Of a DNA stretch of 56,788 bases, positions 33,544-42,960 are shown piece after piece. Numbering within the stretch: the first letter of the stretch is position 1; each line of letters opens with the position of its first letter. This DNA is from a virus. Where the stretch lies: the IMG/VR virus record IMGVR_UViG_3300042868_005444, positions 1 to 56,788 of that record; one strand, written 5' to 3'. A program made the position numbers and the translations under genes. The notes under the pieces are model-generated. The model worked only from the letters and a program-made list of their open reading frames with translations, did no database searches and was not told where the DNA came from.

Positions 33544-33933
33544 TTACCAGACTGCGTCGGGGTGCGGAACGCGGCCCCTGATGTTGATGTCGTCGAAGAT
33601 GCGGCACAAGACGCCGTTCACGGTGATGGACCAGCCGTCGGACGGGCGGAATACCAGCCAGTCGTGGTCTTTGAAGTCGACGCCGGAGAACCAGTTGCCG
33701 TCCTGCTCGAAGGCCTGCGGGCCGGTTTTCACAAGGAGGCCGACCTTCGACTGGAAGCGGTCCTCGTCGGTGTGTTTGTCCGTCAGATACAGACCTGATT
33801 TCGTCTTCTGCGGGCGGATGTAGACCGCCAGAAGGACTTGGTTGTGGAACAGCTCAATCTCGGAGAGGTCGCCCAAGTCCTCGAGGAGTTTGTTCTTGGG
33901 GTCTTCGTCGTGGCTCATCATCATGTGCGGCAT
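33544..33933 (-). CDS. GroES-like co-chaperonin
   Basis: It encodes 129 aa. The beta-barrel core reads 'FHNQVLLAVYIRPQKTKSGLYLTDKHTDED' (GroES-type barrel plus mobile-loop region), 'GLLVKTGPQAFEQDG', 'FKDHDWLVFRPSDGW' and a final 'LCRIFDDINIRGRV', matching the order of GroES strands. Phage versions such as T4 gp31 direct GroEL to fold the capsid protein. It lies directly upstream of the scaffold gene, which supports that role. Confidence 0.7.
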   Translation of the reverse strand: MPHMMMSHDEDPKNKLLEDLGDLSEIELFHNQVLLAVYIRPQKTKSGLYLTDKHTDEDRFQSKVGLLVKTGPQAFEQDGNWFSGVDFKDHDWLVFRPSDGWSITVNGVLCRIFDDINIRGRVPHPDAVW

Positions 33934-33940
33934 TTGGTTC

Positions 33941-34141
33941 CTATCGCTTTCTCACGTTGGCTTCGGCCTCGTCCATCAGGTCGAGGATTTCAGACTGCTC
34001 ACTCAGTCTTCCGACGTGTTCACGGTATTGCTCGAACGTCCCAATCGCAAGACCAGACGTTACATTCTCGATCATGTTTTTTCTACGATCTTCAATGAGC
34101 TTGGTCAGCTCGCGCCGAAAGGCGTCCAGTGTCGTAAGCAT
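33941..34141 (-). CDS. Small helical hypothetical protein
   Basis: It encodes 66 aa (MLTTLDAFRRELTKLIEDRRKN), almost entirely helical and ending in Arg/Lys. The pattern resembles small head-region proteins found near scaffold genes in podoviruses. It is preceded by a strong hairpin and followed by the co-chaperonin gene. Confidence 0.6.
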   Translation of the reverse strand: MLTTLDAFRRELTKLIEDRRKNMIENVTSGLAIGTFEQYREHVGRLSEQSEILDLMDEAEANVRKR

Positions 34142-34175
34142 GTGTCATCCTGATTATCATCATTTTATGGGGTGA

Positions 34176-34203
34176 TCCCCGGCAGGGGAGTATCTGCCGG
34201 GGA
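34176..34203 (-). terminator. Strong hairpin between 34215-35468 and 33941-34141
   Basis: A perfect 10-bp stem (TCCCCGGCAG / CTGCCGGGGA) with an 8-base loop sits 12 bases after the stop of the GG-motif protein. There is no clear U-tract on the minus strand, so it may slow or process the transcript rather than terminate it. Confidence 0.5.
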
Positions 34204-34214
34204 CCGAGGACCGA

Positions 34215-35468
34215 TTAAGCCTTGGCGTTTTTGCCGTACTTTTCGATCTTCTCGAGACGACCCTCGCCGGAGCCAGCGCCGTACTTCATCTTCGGGTAGA
34301 CCTTGCCGCCATCCTTGCGAGCCATCGGCATCGGCATGGGCGGACGGCCCGGCATTGCGCCACCCGGAGGTGCGACATTGGCGGCACCGGCCAGCGCTGC
34401 GCCGAGACCCGGAGGCATACCGCCGGGGGCGGGCATGGGCATCGGAGGAGCGGCTGCAGCGGCGGGCATCGGCATCGGTGGACGCGGCATCGGCATCGGC
34501 TGAGGAGGCATCATGCCTTCCTTGGCTTCACCGCGCGGAGAGATGATGATGTTGATGTTGGTCTTGCCAACCTTGCCACCGGACTTGCGAGCAGTGCGCT
34601 CCGAAGCCTTGAACGCCTCGGCAGTCGGGGCACCCTTGGAACCCGGCTTGCGCATCTTCTCTTTCGAGCCGTCTTCGATGCGCTCACGCTTGGCGTGGAT
34701 GTTGGCATAGAGGCCGCCACCGTTCTTCTTCGGCGCGTCGTGCTTCTTGTCCTCGGGAGAGGCTTCCCACTCCTTCATCGACATGCCGTGCTTCTTGGCC
34801 AGCATTTTGTCTTCAGCGATGTCCTTCTTGGACCCCTCGACCATGCCACCGCGCTTCTTGGGCTCGCGGCCACCCTCGTCCGGGCCAGCCGAAGAGATCG
34901 CGTTCTGGTCCGAGCCACCCTGCATCGAGCCACCGTTCTTCTTGGCCGTACGACCGCCATCCTTGCGGCGGGTCATGTCGCCCTGACGGCGCTGTTCTTC
35001 GCGCATCAGGTCGTTGCCCTCTTTGATCTGCTCGGGCGTTTGCTTCATCGAGGTGCGCTCTGGCTTCGGCAGGGCCTCATAGGGGTTCAGGCCGGTGGTC
35101 AACTTGCCTTCGCCCTTGGGTTCCAACACACCGCCGCCCATCTTGCCAACACGGCCACCCTTCTTGAAGCCGCCGACGTGCTTCTTGCCTTCGCGCTCGT
35201 CATTTGCGGCCTTCTGATCGGTGTTGGCCAGACCGATGCGGCCACCGTTCATGCGGGGCTTGCGGTCAGCGCGTGTCGCGCAGGCCATGCCTTCGACCTT
35301 GCCGCCGGTCTTAAATGCGCGGCGCGAGATCGGGCGCATACCCGTCTTGGCTTCGCTGTCAAGCGGTTCAGCTGGGGTGAAGGTCGAGCTGTCGACCTTG
35401 GCAGACGAGGAGGACGCAAGGCGTTTTGCCTTGTCCTTCATCGCTGCGCGCAGAGTTTTGGCGTCCAT
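34215..35468 (-). CDS. Basic GG-motif protein with Pro/Met-rich C-terminal segment
   Basis: It encodes 417 aa from ATG 35468 ([17 protein letters not shown]), with GAGGAGAA 5 bases upstream. It is low-complexity, Lys/Gly-rich, with about eight G-G-[KR]-[VI]-like elements ([40 protein letters not shown]). Near residues 325-400 lies a Pro/Met-rich stretch ([12 protein letters not shown] ...). Likely disordered; a DNA- or capsid-lining role is possible. Placed between the polyvalent proteins and head assembly genes. Confidence 0.65.
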   Translation of the reverse strand: MDAKTLRAAMKDKAKRLASSSSAKVDSSTFTPAEPLDSEAKTGMRPISRRAFKTGGKVEGMACATRADRKPRMNGGRIGLANTDQKAANDEREGKKHVGGFKKGGRVGKMGGGVLEPKGEGKLTTGLNPYEALPKPERTSMKQTPEQIKEGNDLMREEQRRQGDMTRRKDGGRTAKKNGGSMQGGSDQNAISSAGPDEGGREPKKRGGMVEGSKKDIAEDKMLAKKHGMSMKEWEASPEDKKHDAPKKNGGGLYANIHAKRERIEDGSKEKMRKPGSKGAPTAEAFKASERTARKSGGKVGKTNINIIISPRGEAKEGMMPPQPMPMPRPPMPMPAAAAAPPMPMPAPGGMPPGLGAALAGAANVAPPGGAMPGRPPMPMPMARKDGGKVYPKMKYGAGSGEGRLEKIEKYGKNAKA

Positions 35469-35484
35469 TGCGTTCTCCTCGAGG

Positions 35485-38196
35485 TTATCCGGCGTCCCGG
35501 TCGTGCCGTGCAGTATAGCGCGAAGTGAGAGACATTGCACGGTCGATGTGCCCCTGACCCCGAACAGGCTTTTTCGTGTCGCACGACTTCAGCCAGTGCT
35601 TGAATTCCTTCATCGACATGCGGACCACGGCGCGTTGCCGCTCGGGCCCTTTGCCGTCGGAAAAGCCGTCACGGTACGCCTTGGTGGCGTCTTCGCGGGT
35701 CCGATACCCCAGCATGACCTTGTGCTCGTCAAAGTCGCCGGTGCGCAGATCGTGTTGGTCAATGATGAAGACGTGGTCGCTCTCGCTGTCCGGGCCGATG
35801 CAGACGTCAACGTGGTCACCATCCGCCCCCTCGGTGCGCTTAATGTAGCCGTAGTCGTACGGGAGCTTGACTGACCACTTGTGCCCATTCGGGTCCACGC
35901 CTGACCGCGTCTGACCCTTCATGCTCTCGAGGGTGATCGGCAGGCCTTGGAAGCTGATGTGCCCCTTGAGGTAGTTGCCCGCCTTCTTCTGAGCCTCGGT
36001 CGGATCGGGCAGCACTGCGCCGCCGGTGTTGAAGCCGTAGCGGCTTTGGCGCTCAAGGCCTCGGCCCACGCTTTCGATGAAGCGTTCGTTGATCGGCTGG
36101 AGCTGTTTCTGCTCCTCGGTCAGCTTGCGATATGTCGCCCGACCCTTGTCATCCTGAGAGTACGGGTGAACGATCTGGCCCTTTTTGGTGGGCTTGCCGA
36201 TGAGGGCCTCGGTTACGTCAGGCATGGCGTACTGGCGCTGAACCAGCGGAACGTCGGCAACGTACTCACCGGCAGATGGGTCGGTGTAGGTCGAGTGCTT
36301 GAACGCCGTCTCCTCGCCACGCAGCTTGTCGGGGTCAAACTGAACGATCCGGTGGCCCAGCATGTTTCCGGGCGTGGTCAGAAGTTCTGGGTCGGTGATT
36401 GCGGCCCGCGTGACACCAACATGCGGGAAGCCACGGTCACGCCAGTAGCTGCTGTCCATGAATTTGATGAGGCCAGCCCGGTGTACGCCGGGGAGGTTGC
36501 GAGCAAAATCGGATGCCTCTTTGGAGTTCAGGATGCCGGGCCAGCTCTCCATCGCCGCAGCGCCTTTGGCGCGATCCGCCGGGTCCATATGAAGGCCGGA
36601 GCGAACCGCCGCGTCGAATTCTGCGGCGTCGTCTTTGTGGATGGCGTCCTTGTCGATCTGGGCCGCGACCGCGTCGAACATGTTGTGCGAGCTGTCAACG
36701 GAACGAGGCCCCATCGGGGCGAGAACACCGTACACGGGGCCCTTTTTGGCCGCCTCCCTGATCTTCTTGTTGAAAGATGTCGTGTGGGCCGCGCTATTTG
36801 CCCATACCGCACCGGGGTTCGGCTCAAGCATGTACTTGGGCCCCGCATGCAGGTCGACGTCCCAGTTAAGCTTCTTGTTATTGATGTGGGTCAGGCGACC
36901 AAGGTTTGACCGGTCACCGCCGACGTTGATAAGAGTACCACCCTTGATCTTCTGGTAGGCCTGCTCCCAAGTCATCGGGTTCCGCTGCTTCAAGTTGACG
37001 CCCGGAATGTCAGAAATCTGCGTCTGAACGTCGGTTGGTGCCATCGACTGTTTGACTTTGTAGTAGCTGCCGGTCCCTGTCTCGCCCGCCGTCTTTGTCT
37101 TCATGGTTTCAGCAATAGCCAAAGCCTTTTTGACCATCGCCGGGTCATCTGAAAACGGCGTGTTGATGCGACCAATGGCTTTCTGGATGTCATCACGGCT
37201 TGCATCCATACCCGGCAGGCCGATAGCGGCAAGCGCGCGGGTCAAAGGGTGGTCTTCAATGCTTCCACCGTCCGCATACCCGATCCGACCACCGTTTTTC
37301 GCGCCCCGCATGGCCCGCATGACGTCGTCGTGGGTGGTTTCCTCGTTTCCGGCCTTGTCCCAAATCGCGTGGTGGGTCAAATGCTGCCGGAAAGGCTCCA
37401 AACCGGGGTCCATTTTGGGATTTAGGGCCGCCTGACGGGCTGCGAGGCGGTCAACAGCCGCATACCCGGCCTTCGCCATGGGCTTTTTGGCCTCAGAGGT
37501 GGGCATTCCGGTCTGCAGGATGACCTGACGGGCGTCAAGGGTCGGCTGATCGCCCCGACCAAGCATGGAAGCGACAAAACCAGCTTTCGCCGTGCCAATC
37601 CCACGCATATCCTTGGAGAAATTGCGCCATTCCTCGGGTGAAGACTGGCCGGTGAGGGCCCGTGCGACCAGATCGGACACCTCTTTGTGGCGCGGGCCGA
37701 GGTTTTGGACGGCCCACGGCAGGGCATCCAGCTCCGCGTTCAGGCCAAACGGCTTCATGACCTGCTGGGCATGCGCCACAGCCTCTTCGTCGACCTTTCC
37801 GCGCTCGGCTTGGTCGAGATAACGCTGCCCCATGGGGGTGTGCAACCACTCACCCATCGCGCCCTCGGGGCGGATCATACCGGTCATGCCGGGCGGAAGA
37901 TCAAGACCGGCGGCGCGGACCTTGTCTGCGGTCTGGGCGCGGCGCTGGATCGACGAGCGAGTGATCGCATAGGCCTTGATGAGGTCGCGCGGGGTCAGGC
38001 CACCCTTGGTTGCCCGGCGCGCGGTCTCGTCCATGAAGGCACCGAAGCGCTCGACGTGGCTCGGGATTTCGGGAAGGCCACCCAGCTTCTCCTGAACGTC
38101 GCGCAGGGGGCTCCAGTTCCAATCCTTCATCTTGGGGTTCTCCGGGTCTTGATACCCGGAGACAAGATCGAGTGCGCGCTTTACGGCATCAGACAT
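35485..38196 (-). CDS. 903-aa polyvalent-type protein with C-terminal inorganic-pyrophosphatase-like domain
   Basis: The N-terminal ~290 residues are helical (start [16 protein letters not shown]). A '[12 protein letters not shown]' motif near residue 305 is followed by a large middle domain ([15 protein letters not shown] to [25 protein letters not shown] and onward). Residues about 735-865 match the InPase domain described in phage 'polyvalent proteins': GNYLKGH, YDYGYI, and DGDHVDV (D792, D794, D797), equal to the soluble pyrophosphatase metal signature except for His at position 4. The C-terminus ends [12 protein letters not shown]. Probably injected with DNA; inference. Confidence 0.7.
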   Translation of the reverse strand: MSDAVKRALDLVSGYQDPENPKMKDWNWSPLRDVQEKLGGLPEIPSHVERFGAFMDETARRATKGGLTPRDLIKAYAITRSSIQRRAQTADKVRAAGLDLPPGMTGMIRPEGAMGEWLHTPMGQRYLDQAERGKVDEEAVAHAQQVMKPFGLNAELDALPWAVQNLGPRHKEVSDLVARALTGQSSPEEWRNFSKDMRGIGTAKAGFVASMLGRGDQPTLDARQVILQTGMPTSEAKKPMAKAGYAAVDRLAARQAALNPKMDPGLEPFRQHLTHHAIWDKAGNEETTHDDVMRAMRGAKNGGRIGYADGGSIEDHPLTRALAAIGLPGMDASRDDIQKAIGRINTPFSDDPAMVKKALAIAETMKTKTAGETGTGSYYKVKQSMAPTDVQTQISDIPGVNLKQRNPMTWEQAYQKIKGGTLINVGGDRSNLGRLTHINNKKLNWDVDLHAGPKYMLEPNPGAVWANSAAHTTSFNKKIREAAKKGPVYGVLAPMGPRSVDSSHNMFDAVAAQIDKDAIHKDDAAEFDAAVRSGLHMDPADRAKGAAAMESWPGILNSKEASDFARNLPGVHRAGLIKFMDSSYWRDRGFPHVGVTRAAITDPELLTTPGNMLGHRIVQFDPDKLRGEETAFKHSTYTDPSAGEYVADVPLVQRQYAMPDVTEALIGKPTKKGQIVHPYSQDDKGRATYRKLTEEQKQLQPINERFIESVGRGLERQSRYGFNTGGAVLPDPTEAQKKAGNYLKGHISFQGLPITLESMKGQTRSGVDPNGHKWSVKLPYDYGYIKRTEGADGDHVDVCIGPDSESDHVFIIDQHDLRTGDFDEHKVMLGYRTREDATKAYRDGFSDGKGPERQRAVVRMSMKEFKHWLKSCDTKKPVRGQGHIDRAMSLTSRYTARHDRDAG

Positions 38197-38236
38197 GGAT
38201 GGCCCCCTGTACGTTGCCGGGGAGCATATCAGATCA

Positions 38237-40009
38237 TCACCGCTTGGTGAAGCGTCTGGTCAGGGCGAGGGCCGCGTCGACCGAACCACCCCGCTTGAAG
38301 GCCGAAAAACCCTTGTCGAGGATGCTGTTTTTCATGGTTTCGGTCATCGGCAGGTGGAAGCCCTGATAGTCGCCATCATTGCTTTGCAGCGTGATTGGCT
38401 CGCCGGGCTTGGCCGATGGGTCGTGCTGCTTGGCCAAGGCCATCACGCTCTTCGGCACGATGTTGTCGTAGTAGCCCTTCATGCCCTCGCCGCCAACCTT
38501 CAGGTCTTCCCCTGCAAGGTTGTGAGAATATATGCTCGGGTCTTGACCAAACGCCGCATCGCCTCCACGCTTTTCTGAGCTCAGGAGCTTCTGCGCAACC
38601 TCCTTGCCAATCAGGGAACCGAGGTGATTTTCGTCTTTAACTTGCTCGGAAAAGGCCCTGCGCCCATCATTATCCCAAGCGTTCAGCGTACCGAAGGAGC
38701 TGGCATTGGGGTCTCGAATGAGCTGTAGAGCCGAAACCTGCTTTTCCAGTCCGTAACGGTCGGCCTGCGCCTGTCCGGGGGTGAAGACCACGCCGTCATA
38801 GTTGCCCAGTGCGGCCTCGCGCAGGACGTTTTTCAGCGCAAGATCGGTCCAGTGCTGGGTGTTCTGGACGTAAGGGGCGGCGGGTGGGCCAACCGACTTT
38901 GCAGTATCAATGTCTGCCGACTGATCCTCGGGTATGGTGCGGTAGGCATCCCATGCCTCAGAGTAGGATGGATGTCGAGAAAGGACTTCCTTTGTCTTCT
39001 TGTTGAAAACCTCATAGGGGTTTTCGGGGTCGGAGAACCCTTTGTCACGCCCCTCTTGCCCCCAGTCGGACTGCAGCTCCTCTACATGCAACAGGCGTTT
39101 TCCGATACCCGGAGCCGAGTGGTGCTTGCTGAAGGGGAAGTTCATGACCCGCGCAAACGAGGCCGCCTCTTCCGGAGAAACCACGCCGTCTTTGACGCCC
39201 TGATCTGCGGCGTACGATCCGAGGTCTCTGATCCCAACCTTAAAATGATCTGCTAGCTTTTGAGCGATGGGCCGCACAGTTTCGCGGTCTTCACCAACCA
39301 TGCGGTCGGACATGCGGATGTGGGCCAGTACGTTCGGGTGATCGGACCAATGGCTTGAGCGATACGATCCCGTGTCCGGGTTTCTTCGCTTCACCGTGGT
39401 GGTGTTGTAGTCACCACCGTGCCGGTCGTAGAACTCGTCTGCAGCCAACTGCGCCTCGTCCAGCGTCTCATACTGGCCAAATCTGGCGTAATCCGGGTGC
39501 GAGGTGTGGACTTCGTAGTGTTCTGCGGGCTTGCCCGTTGGTCTTTCCAGCCGAAGCAGCCTCTCGCGGTAGTATCTGCCGTCGGGGATCGTGTAGTCCC
39601 CATATTGCGTGTCGGCGGTATCGAGGTAGTCATCGTCGCTTTCATAGCGCGAAGTTTCAACATTGGGTCGGCTTGTACGCCGCTGGCTGATACGATTGTA
39701 TTCAACCTCTTCTTCTGGAGACAACTGATCGCGGCTTATAAGCTCAGACCCGCGCCTCTCGTCGTCACGGGTCGTGTATCGGGGGTTCTCGCCGTACTGG
39801 GTGACGCCAAGGTTTGGAATGGCGTCTTCAAAGTGCTTGGCCAGAGCCTCGCGGGTGATAGGGCCGGTGGGCGGCTTTGCGTTGTCGATCTCGACCTGCT
39901 TGATCCCAAGCTTCTTGGCCGCGCCGATCATCTGTTCGGCGGTGCCTTTTTCCTGCGGCAGGGAGCGAATGATCTGGGCGGCTTTGGAGTAGAGGCCGTG
40001 CTTGTTCAT
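38237..40009 (-). CDS. 590-aa polyvalent-type protein
   Basis: The N-terminus has a helical stretch (GLYSKAAQIIRSLPQEKGTAEQM). The middle contains 'SSHWSDHPNVLAHIRMSDRMVGED', then 'LHVEELQSDWGQEGRDKGF' and 'PPAAPYVQNTQHWTDLALKNVLREAA', then 'GNYDGVVFTPGQAQADRYGLE'. This set of motifs is found in many large phage and mobile-element proteins, usually without assigned activity. It ends 'FKRGGSVDAALALTRRFTKR', matching the tail of the 903-aa neighbour. It overlaps the next gene as ATGA. Confidence 0.65.
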   Translation of the reverse strand: MNKHGLYSKAAQIIRSLPQEKGTAEQMIGAAKKLGIKQVEIDNAKPPTGPITREALAKHFEDAIPNLGVTQYGENPRYTTRDDERRGSELISRDQLSPEEEVEYNRISQRRTSRPNVETSRYESDDDYLDTADTQYGDYTIPDGRYYRERLLRLERPTGKPAEHYEVHTSHPDYARFGQYETLDEAQLAADEFYDRHGGDYNTTTVKRRNPDTGSYRSSHWSDHPNVLAHIRMSDRMVGEDRETVRPIAQKLADHFKVGIRDLGSYAADQGVKDGVVSPEEAASFARVMNFPFSKHHSAPGIGKRLLHVEELQSDWGQEGRDKGFSDPENPYEVFNKKTKEVLSRHPSYSEAWDAYRTIPEDQSADIDTAKSVGPPAAPYVQNTQHWTDLALKNVLREAALGNYDGVVFTPGQAQADRYGLEKQVSALQLIRDPNASSFGTLNAWDNDGRRAFSEQVKDENHLGSLIGKEVAQKLLSSEKRGGDAAFGQDPSIYSHNLAGEDLKVGGEGMKGYYDNIVPKSVMALAKQHDPSAKPGEPITLQSNDGDYQGFHLPMTETMKNSILDKGFSAFKRGGSVDAALALTRRFTKR

Positions 40010-42960
40010 TTGATCGCTCCGCCATTGGCTCGATAGATGTTGGGGTCTTCCGGGTCAAAGCTCGCCGCGTCCTTGTGTTTGATCGCGGTCGGCTTGAAGA
40101 CGACGATCTCGGAGACGCCATTTCGACCCTTGCGGATTACGCCATCATGGCCATTGGCCAAGGCCGAATTTGTAAACTGATCGACCTCATGCGGCTTCAG
40201 GTTGTCCCAAGCGTTCATTTTGTCGGCACCCGTCATGACGCCAAAGTCCTGAAGCTTTCGCATTGTGCCGTGAGCTTTTTCTGGGGAGGATACATCCCAG
40301 ATAAAAGGGTTCTTCAAGGCGGCATGAAGGGGGCCCATGACCGATCCGTCGCCGCGATCCTCCTTATCGGCATAATACTCTGCATCACCCTTACGGGCCG
40401 TCAGATAGTGGCCGCGACCGTAAAAGCCGGGATCGCGTTGACCCAGCTTCTCGTCCTTAAACTCGCTGAACCCTTCGCTGGGCGTACCGTGCCAGAGCTC
40501 CAAAGGCTTGCCCTGCTCGTCCTGCAGGTCTTCGTGGATACCCTCGAACATGGCGGCACCGCCAGCGGCGAACGCGCCACGCGGCAGTCGCGGCAGGTCG
40601 GCTGTGCCAGCGGCGTCGTTGATGGCCTTGACCTCTTCGTCCGGCAGGACACGGTTGACTTTCATGTTGCCGCCAATCAGCCAGTTGCCGGTCATGTTCG
40701 GGTTGGTCTTGTAGCGATAGAACCCGCCCAGCGGGACTTGATCGGTAATGTGAGCCTTCACACCCTTACCACGGCTGTCAGCCACCGACTGCCAGTCCTT
40801 GTCGGCTGCCATCTCGACCTCGGCCCAGACGTGGTTGTCGGGCCGGTAATCGGGTTTCTTCAGGCTCGGGTCGGACTTGCCACCGATGTGGGTCGCCATA
40901 GGCAGATCACCAGCATGCCATCCGGGTCGGTATGCCAGATCGCCGAGCTTGGACTTGACCTTGCCCTGCGACTTGCCCTGCGGACCCTCTTCGGCCTCAA
41001 GCCACTCACCCATCGGGACGGGCTTGTCGGCGTTGACGAACAGCGGGTAGAGATTGCCATCACCCTTGGTGCGGAACAGCTTGTAGGCCTTCACGGTCTT
41101 CTGCGGGACGCTCACCTCGCCGCCCTCTGCCTTCGTAATGTCAGGGTCGGCGGGGTCGAACTTTGTGGCCGACAGGGCGCTCTTCACCTGCTCGGGCTTG
41201 AACGCGACATATTCTTTCGTCCCGTCACCCCTGTCAGCAATAATTCCGTCGAACCCAGAGTTGCGGATGGTGTCGTGAAGCTCGTGATGGCCCCACTGGT
41301 TGACCATCGTGCCGTGAGGTGTGTCGCTCAGGAAGACGTCACGCATGGTGGCCGTGCCGTCGTCCAGCTTCTTCATGACAGCCCGCGCCTGTTCGCGCTC
41401 ATTCTGCGGGAGATTGTACTTGTTGAAGACGTTTTTGATGTAATCGACCCACGCCGGGTGTCTCAGAACGTCATCGGTAAACGGCTGCTTCATGCTAACA
41501 TGCAGCTTCATGACCTGCCCGTACGGCCTGACCTCGGGCTGGTCAGCGCGGATGCCCTGCGCGTAACCGCTCGCCGTCTTCGGGCTGTCGCTCAGGTAGA
41601 TGCCGGGCCCGTAGTTACCATACTGAGATGGCTTGAACGCGCGGAAGTCTTGACCAGCGATGTTGCGGTCAGTGGCCTCTTGGTCCACCTCAGAGGTCCA
41701 CTTTCCGTCGCCCTGATAGTTTTGTTTTTCGACAATCTTGGGTGCGTTGCCGTGATACAGCTCGTCGGGCACGTCCGGGTGGTTGCCCTTCATAAATTCG
41801 ACAGCGCCCCCACGGGCCTTCACGGCGCGCAGGTCGCCCATCTTCTGGTAGCCAGCGGCCCTGACGCCGTCGAGGTACGCGGTTCCCTCTTGGAACCCGT
41901 CCACACCCTCTTTGCCGGTCTGATACCGCAGCATCGGGATGTACTGCTTGCCCTCGTGCTCGATGATCGTAGGATCAGTGCCCATCCGCTCAAAGCTGCG
42001 CAGGGCCATGGTGGTGGGCTTCCACGCCTGCATGTATCGCCCGGTGATACGCATGGGGTGCGCGCTGCCCTGCAGGGTATCGCCGACCTCGTAGCCGTCG
42101 AACACACCGGCGTCGACCGCCTTCTGGTGCGCTTCCATGGCGTGGGTCATCCGGGTGTGAATGTCGTCCATCACGCCGGTGTGGAACGTCTGCAGCTGCT
42201 TCTGTTCGCGCGCCTGACCCAGATCGGCAACCTCACCACCATCCGCATAGCCGTAACGCTGCGATGCCCAGCCCTGCGCCCAGTCGGGGATGCTGTCGCG
42301 GCTGTGAGACGGGCCCCATGCGCGCTCGCCGCCGACGTCGAAGTGCATGTTGTTGTCGTAGAAGCCGAAGCCCCGAAACCCTGCGTTCCATGCTGCGTCT
42401 GCGAGGGCCAGCTTGTCCTCTGGCGACCAGCCGGTGGTGTTCACATCATAGGCGTTGCCGTGGGTGTGCTGGCTGTCCTTGGCTCCGCCGACACGCTCGT
42501 TGTGCTCAGGGTCGCGGTACGCGCTGACGATGCCGAAGTCCTGCCCACCCCAGCCCTTGCGCAGTGCTTCCATCGCGGCGGTGGCCTCGGGCGTTAGGCC
42601 CTCCGCTTTCGCTTCAACGCGATCCGCGTGGGGCTTGGGCTCTTCTCCCTTCTTGGGATACACCAGATCGGCAATGCCGGTGGCGGAGTTGCCGATGCTG
42701 GCGAGGCTGCCGAGGGCGTCAAGGAGGCCCGGCTGGCGCTGGGCTGGCAATGCACCGGCGACCGCGAGGCGACCAACCGGCAGGGCTGCGGCTGGAACAT
42801 AGCCGCCGTTGGCATGCACCTGACGCGGGACGTTGGGAAGATACTTGGACGGTGCGATCTGGCCTTCGGCCCGTTCAACGGCGGTCTTGGCCCGGCGCTT
42901 CTCGAGAATGCCACCCAGTGTCAGCTTGGCGGCCCGGATGGCTTTCTCGTGATCCATCAT
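40006..42960 (-). CDS. 984-aa polyvalent protein: M15 peptidase plus two ART-like domains
   Basis: Residues about 120-215: peptidase M15-type, with S-x-H-x-x-G-x-A-x-D (H165, D172) and H206 in MHFDV as zinc ligands. About 398-600: ART-like domain 1 (H403 in LYHGN, Y455 in GIYLS, E583 in KEYVAFKP). About 617-785: a conserved domain 'AYKLFR...LYPLFVNA...GDLAYRPGWHAGD...MKVNRVL' whose name I do not recall. About 818-965: ART-like domain 2 (H824 in LWHGT, Y852 in GHYLT, E951 in EIVVFKP). Both H-Y-E triads are intact. GG motifs mark domain borders. Start ATG 42960 overlaps the portal stop. Confidence 0.75.
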   Translation of the reverse strand: MMDHEKAIRAAKLTLGGILEKRRAKTAVERAEGQIAPSKYLPNVPRQVHANGGYVPAAALPVGRLAVAGALPAQRQPGLLDALGSLASIGNSATGIADLVYPKKGEEPKPHADRVEAKAEGLTPEATAAMEALRKGWGGQDFGIVSAYRDPEHNERVGGAKDSQHTHGNAYDVNTTGWSPEDKLALADAAWNAGFRGFGFYDNNMHFDVGGERAWGPSHSRDSIPDWAQGWASQRYGYADGGEVADLGQAREQKQLQTFHTGVMDDIHTRMTHAMEAHQKAVDAGVFDGYEVGDTLQGSAHPMRITGRYMQAWKPTTMALRSFERMGTDPTIIEHEGKQYIPMLRYQTGKEGVDGFQEGTAYLDGVRAAGYQKMGDLRAVKARGGAVEFMKGNHPDVPDELYHGNAPKIVEKQNYQGDGKWTSEVDQEATDRNIAGQDFRAFKPSQYGNYGPGIYLSDSPKTASGYAQGIRADQPEVRPYGQVMKLHVSMKQPFTDDVLRHPAWVDYIKNVFNKYNLPQNEREQARAVMKKLDDGTATMRDVFLSDTPHGTMVNQWGHHELHDTIRNSGFDGIIADRGDGTKEYVAFKPEQVKSALSATKFDPADPDITKAEGGEVSVPQKTVKAYKLFRTKGDGNLYPLFVNADKPVPMGEWLEAEEGPQGKSQGKVKSKLGDLAYRPGWHAGDLPMATHIGGKSDPSLKKPDYRPDNHVWAEVEMAADKDWQSVADSRGKGVKAHITDQVPLGGFYRYKTNPNMTGNWLIGGNMKVNRVLPDEEVKAINDAAGTADLPRLPRGAFAAGGAAMFEGIHEDLQDEQGKPLELWHGTPSEGFSEFKDEKLGQRDPGFYGRGHYLTARKGDAEYYADKEDRGDGSVMGPLHAALKNPFIWDVSSPEKAHGTMRKLQDFGVMTGADKMNAWDNLKPHEVDQFTNSALANGHDGVIRKGRNGVSEIVVFKPTAIKHKDAASFDPEDPNIYRANGGAIK

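Noticed and set aside
40075-42597. 840-aa plus-strand open frame opposite the polyvalent gene
   Set aside because: Low-complexity shadow of the 984-aa gene; the minus-strand frame has intact catalytic motifs.
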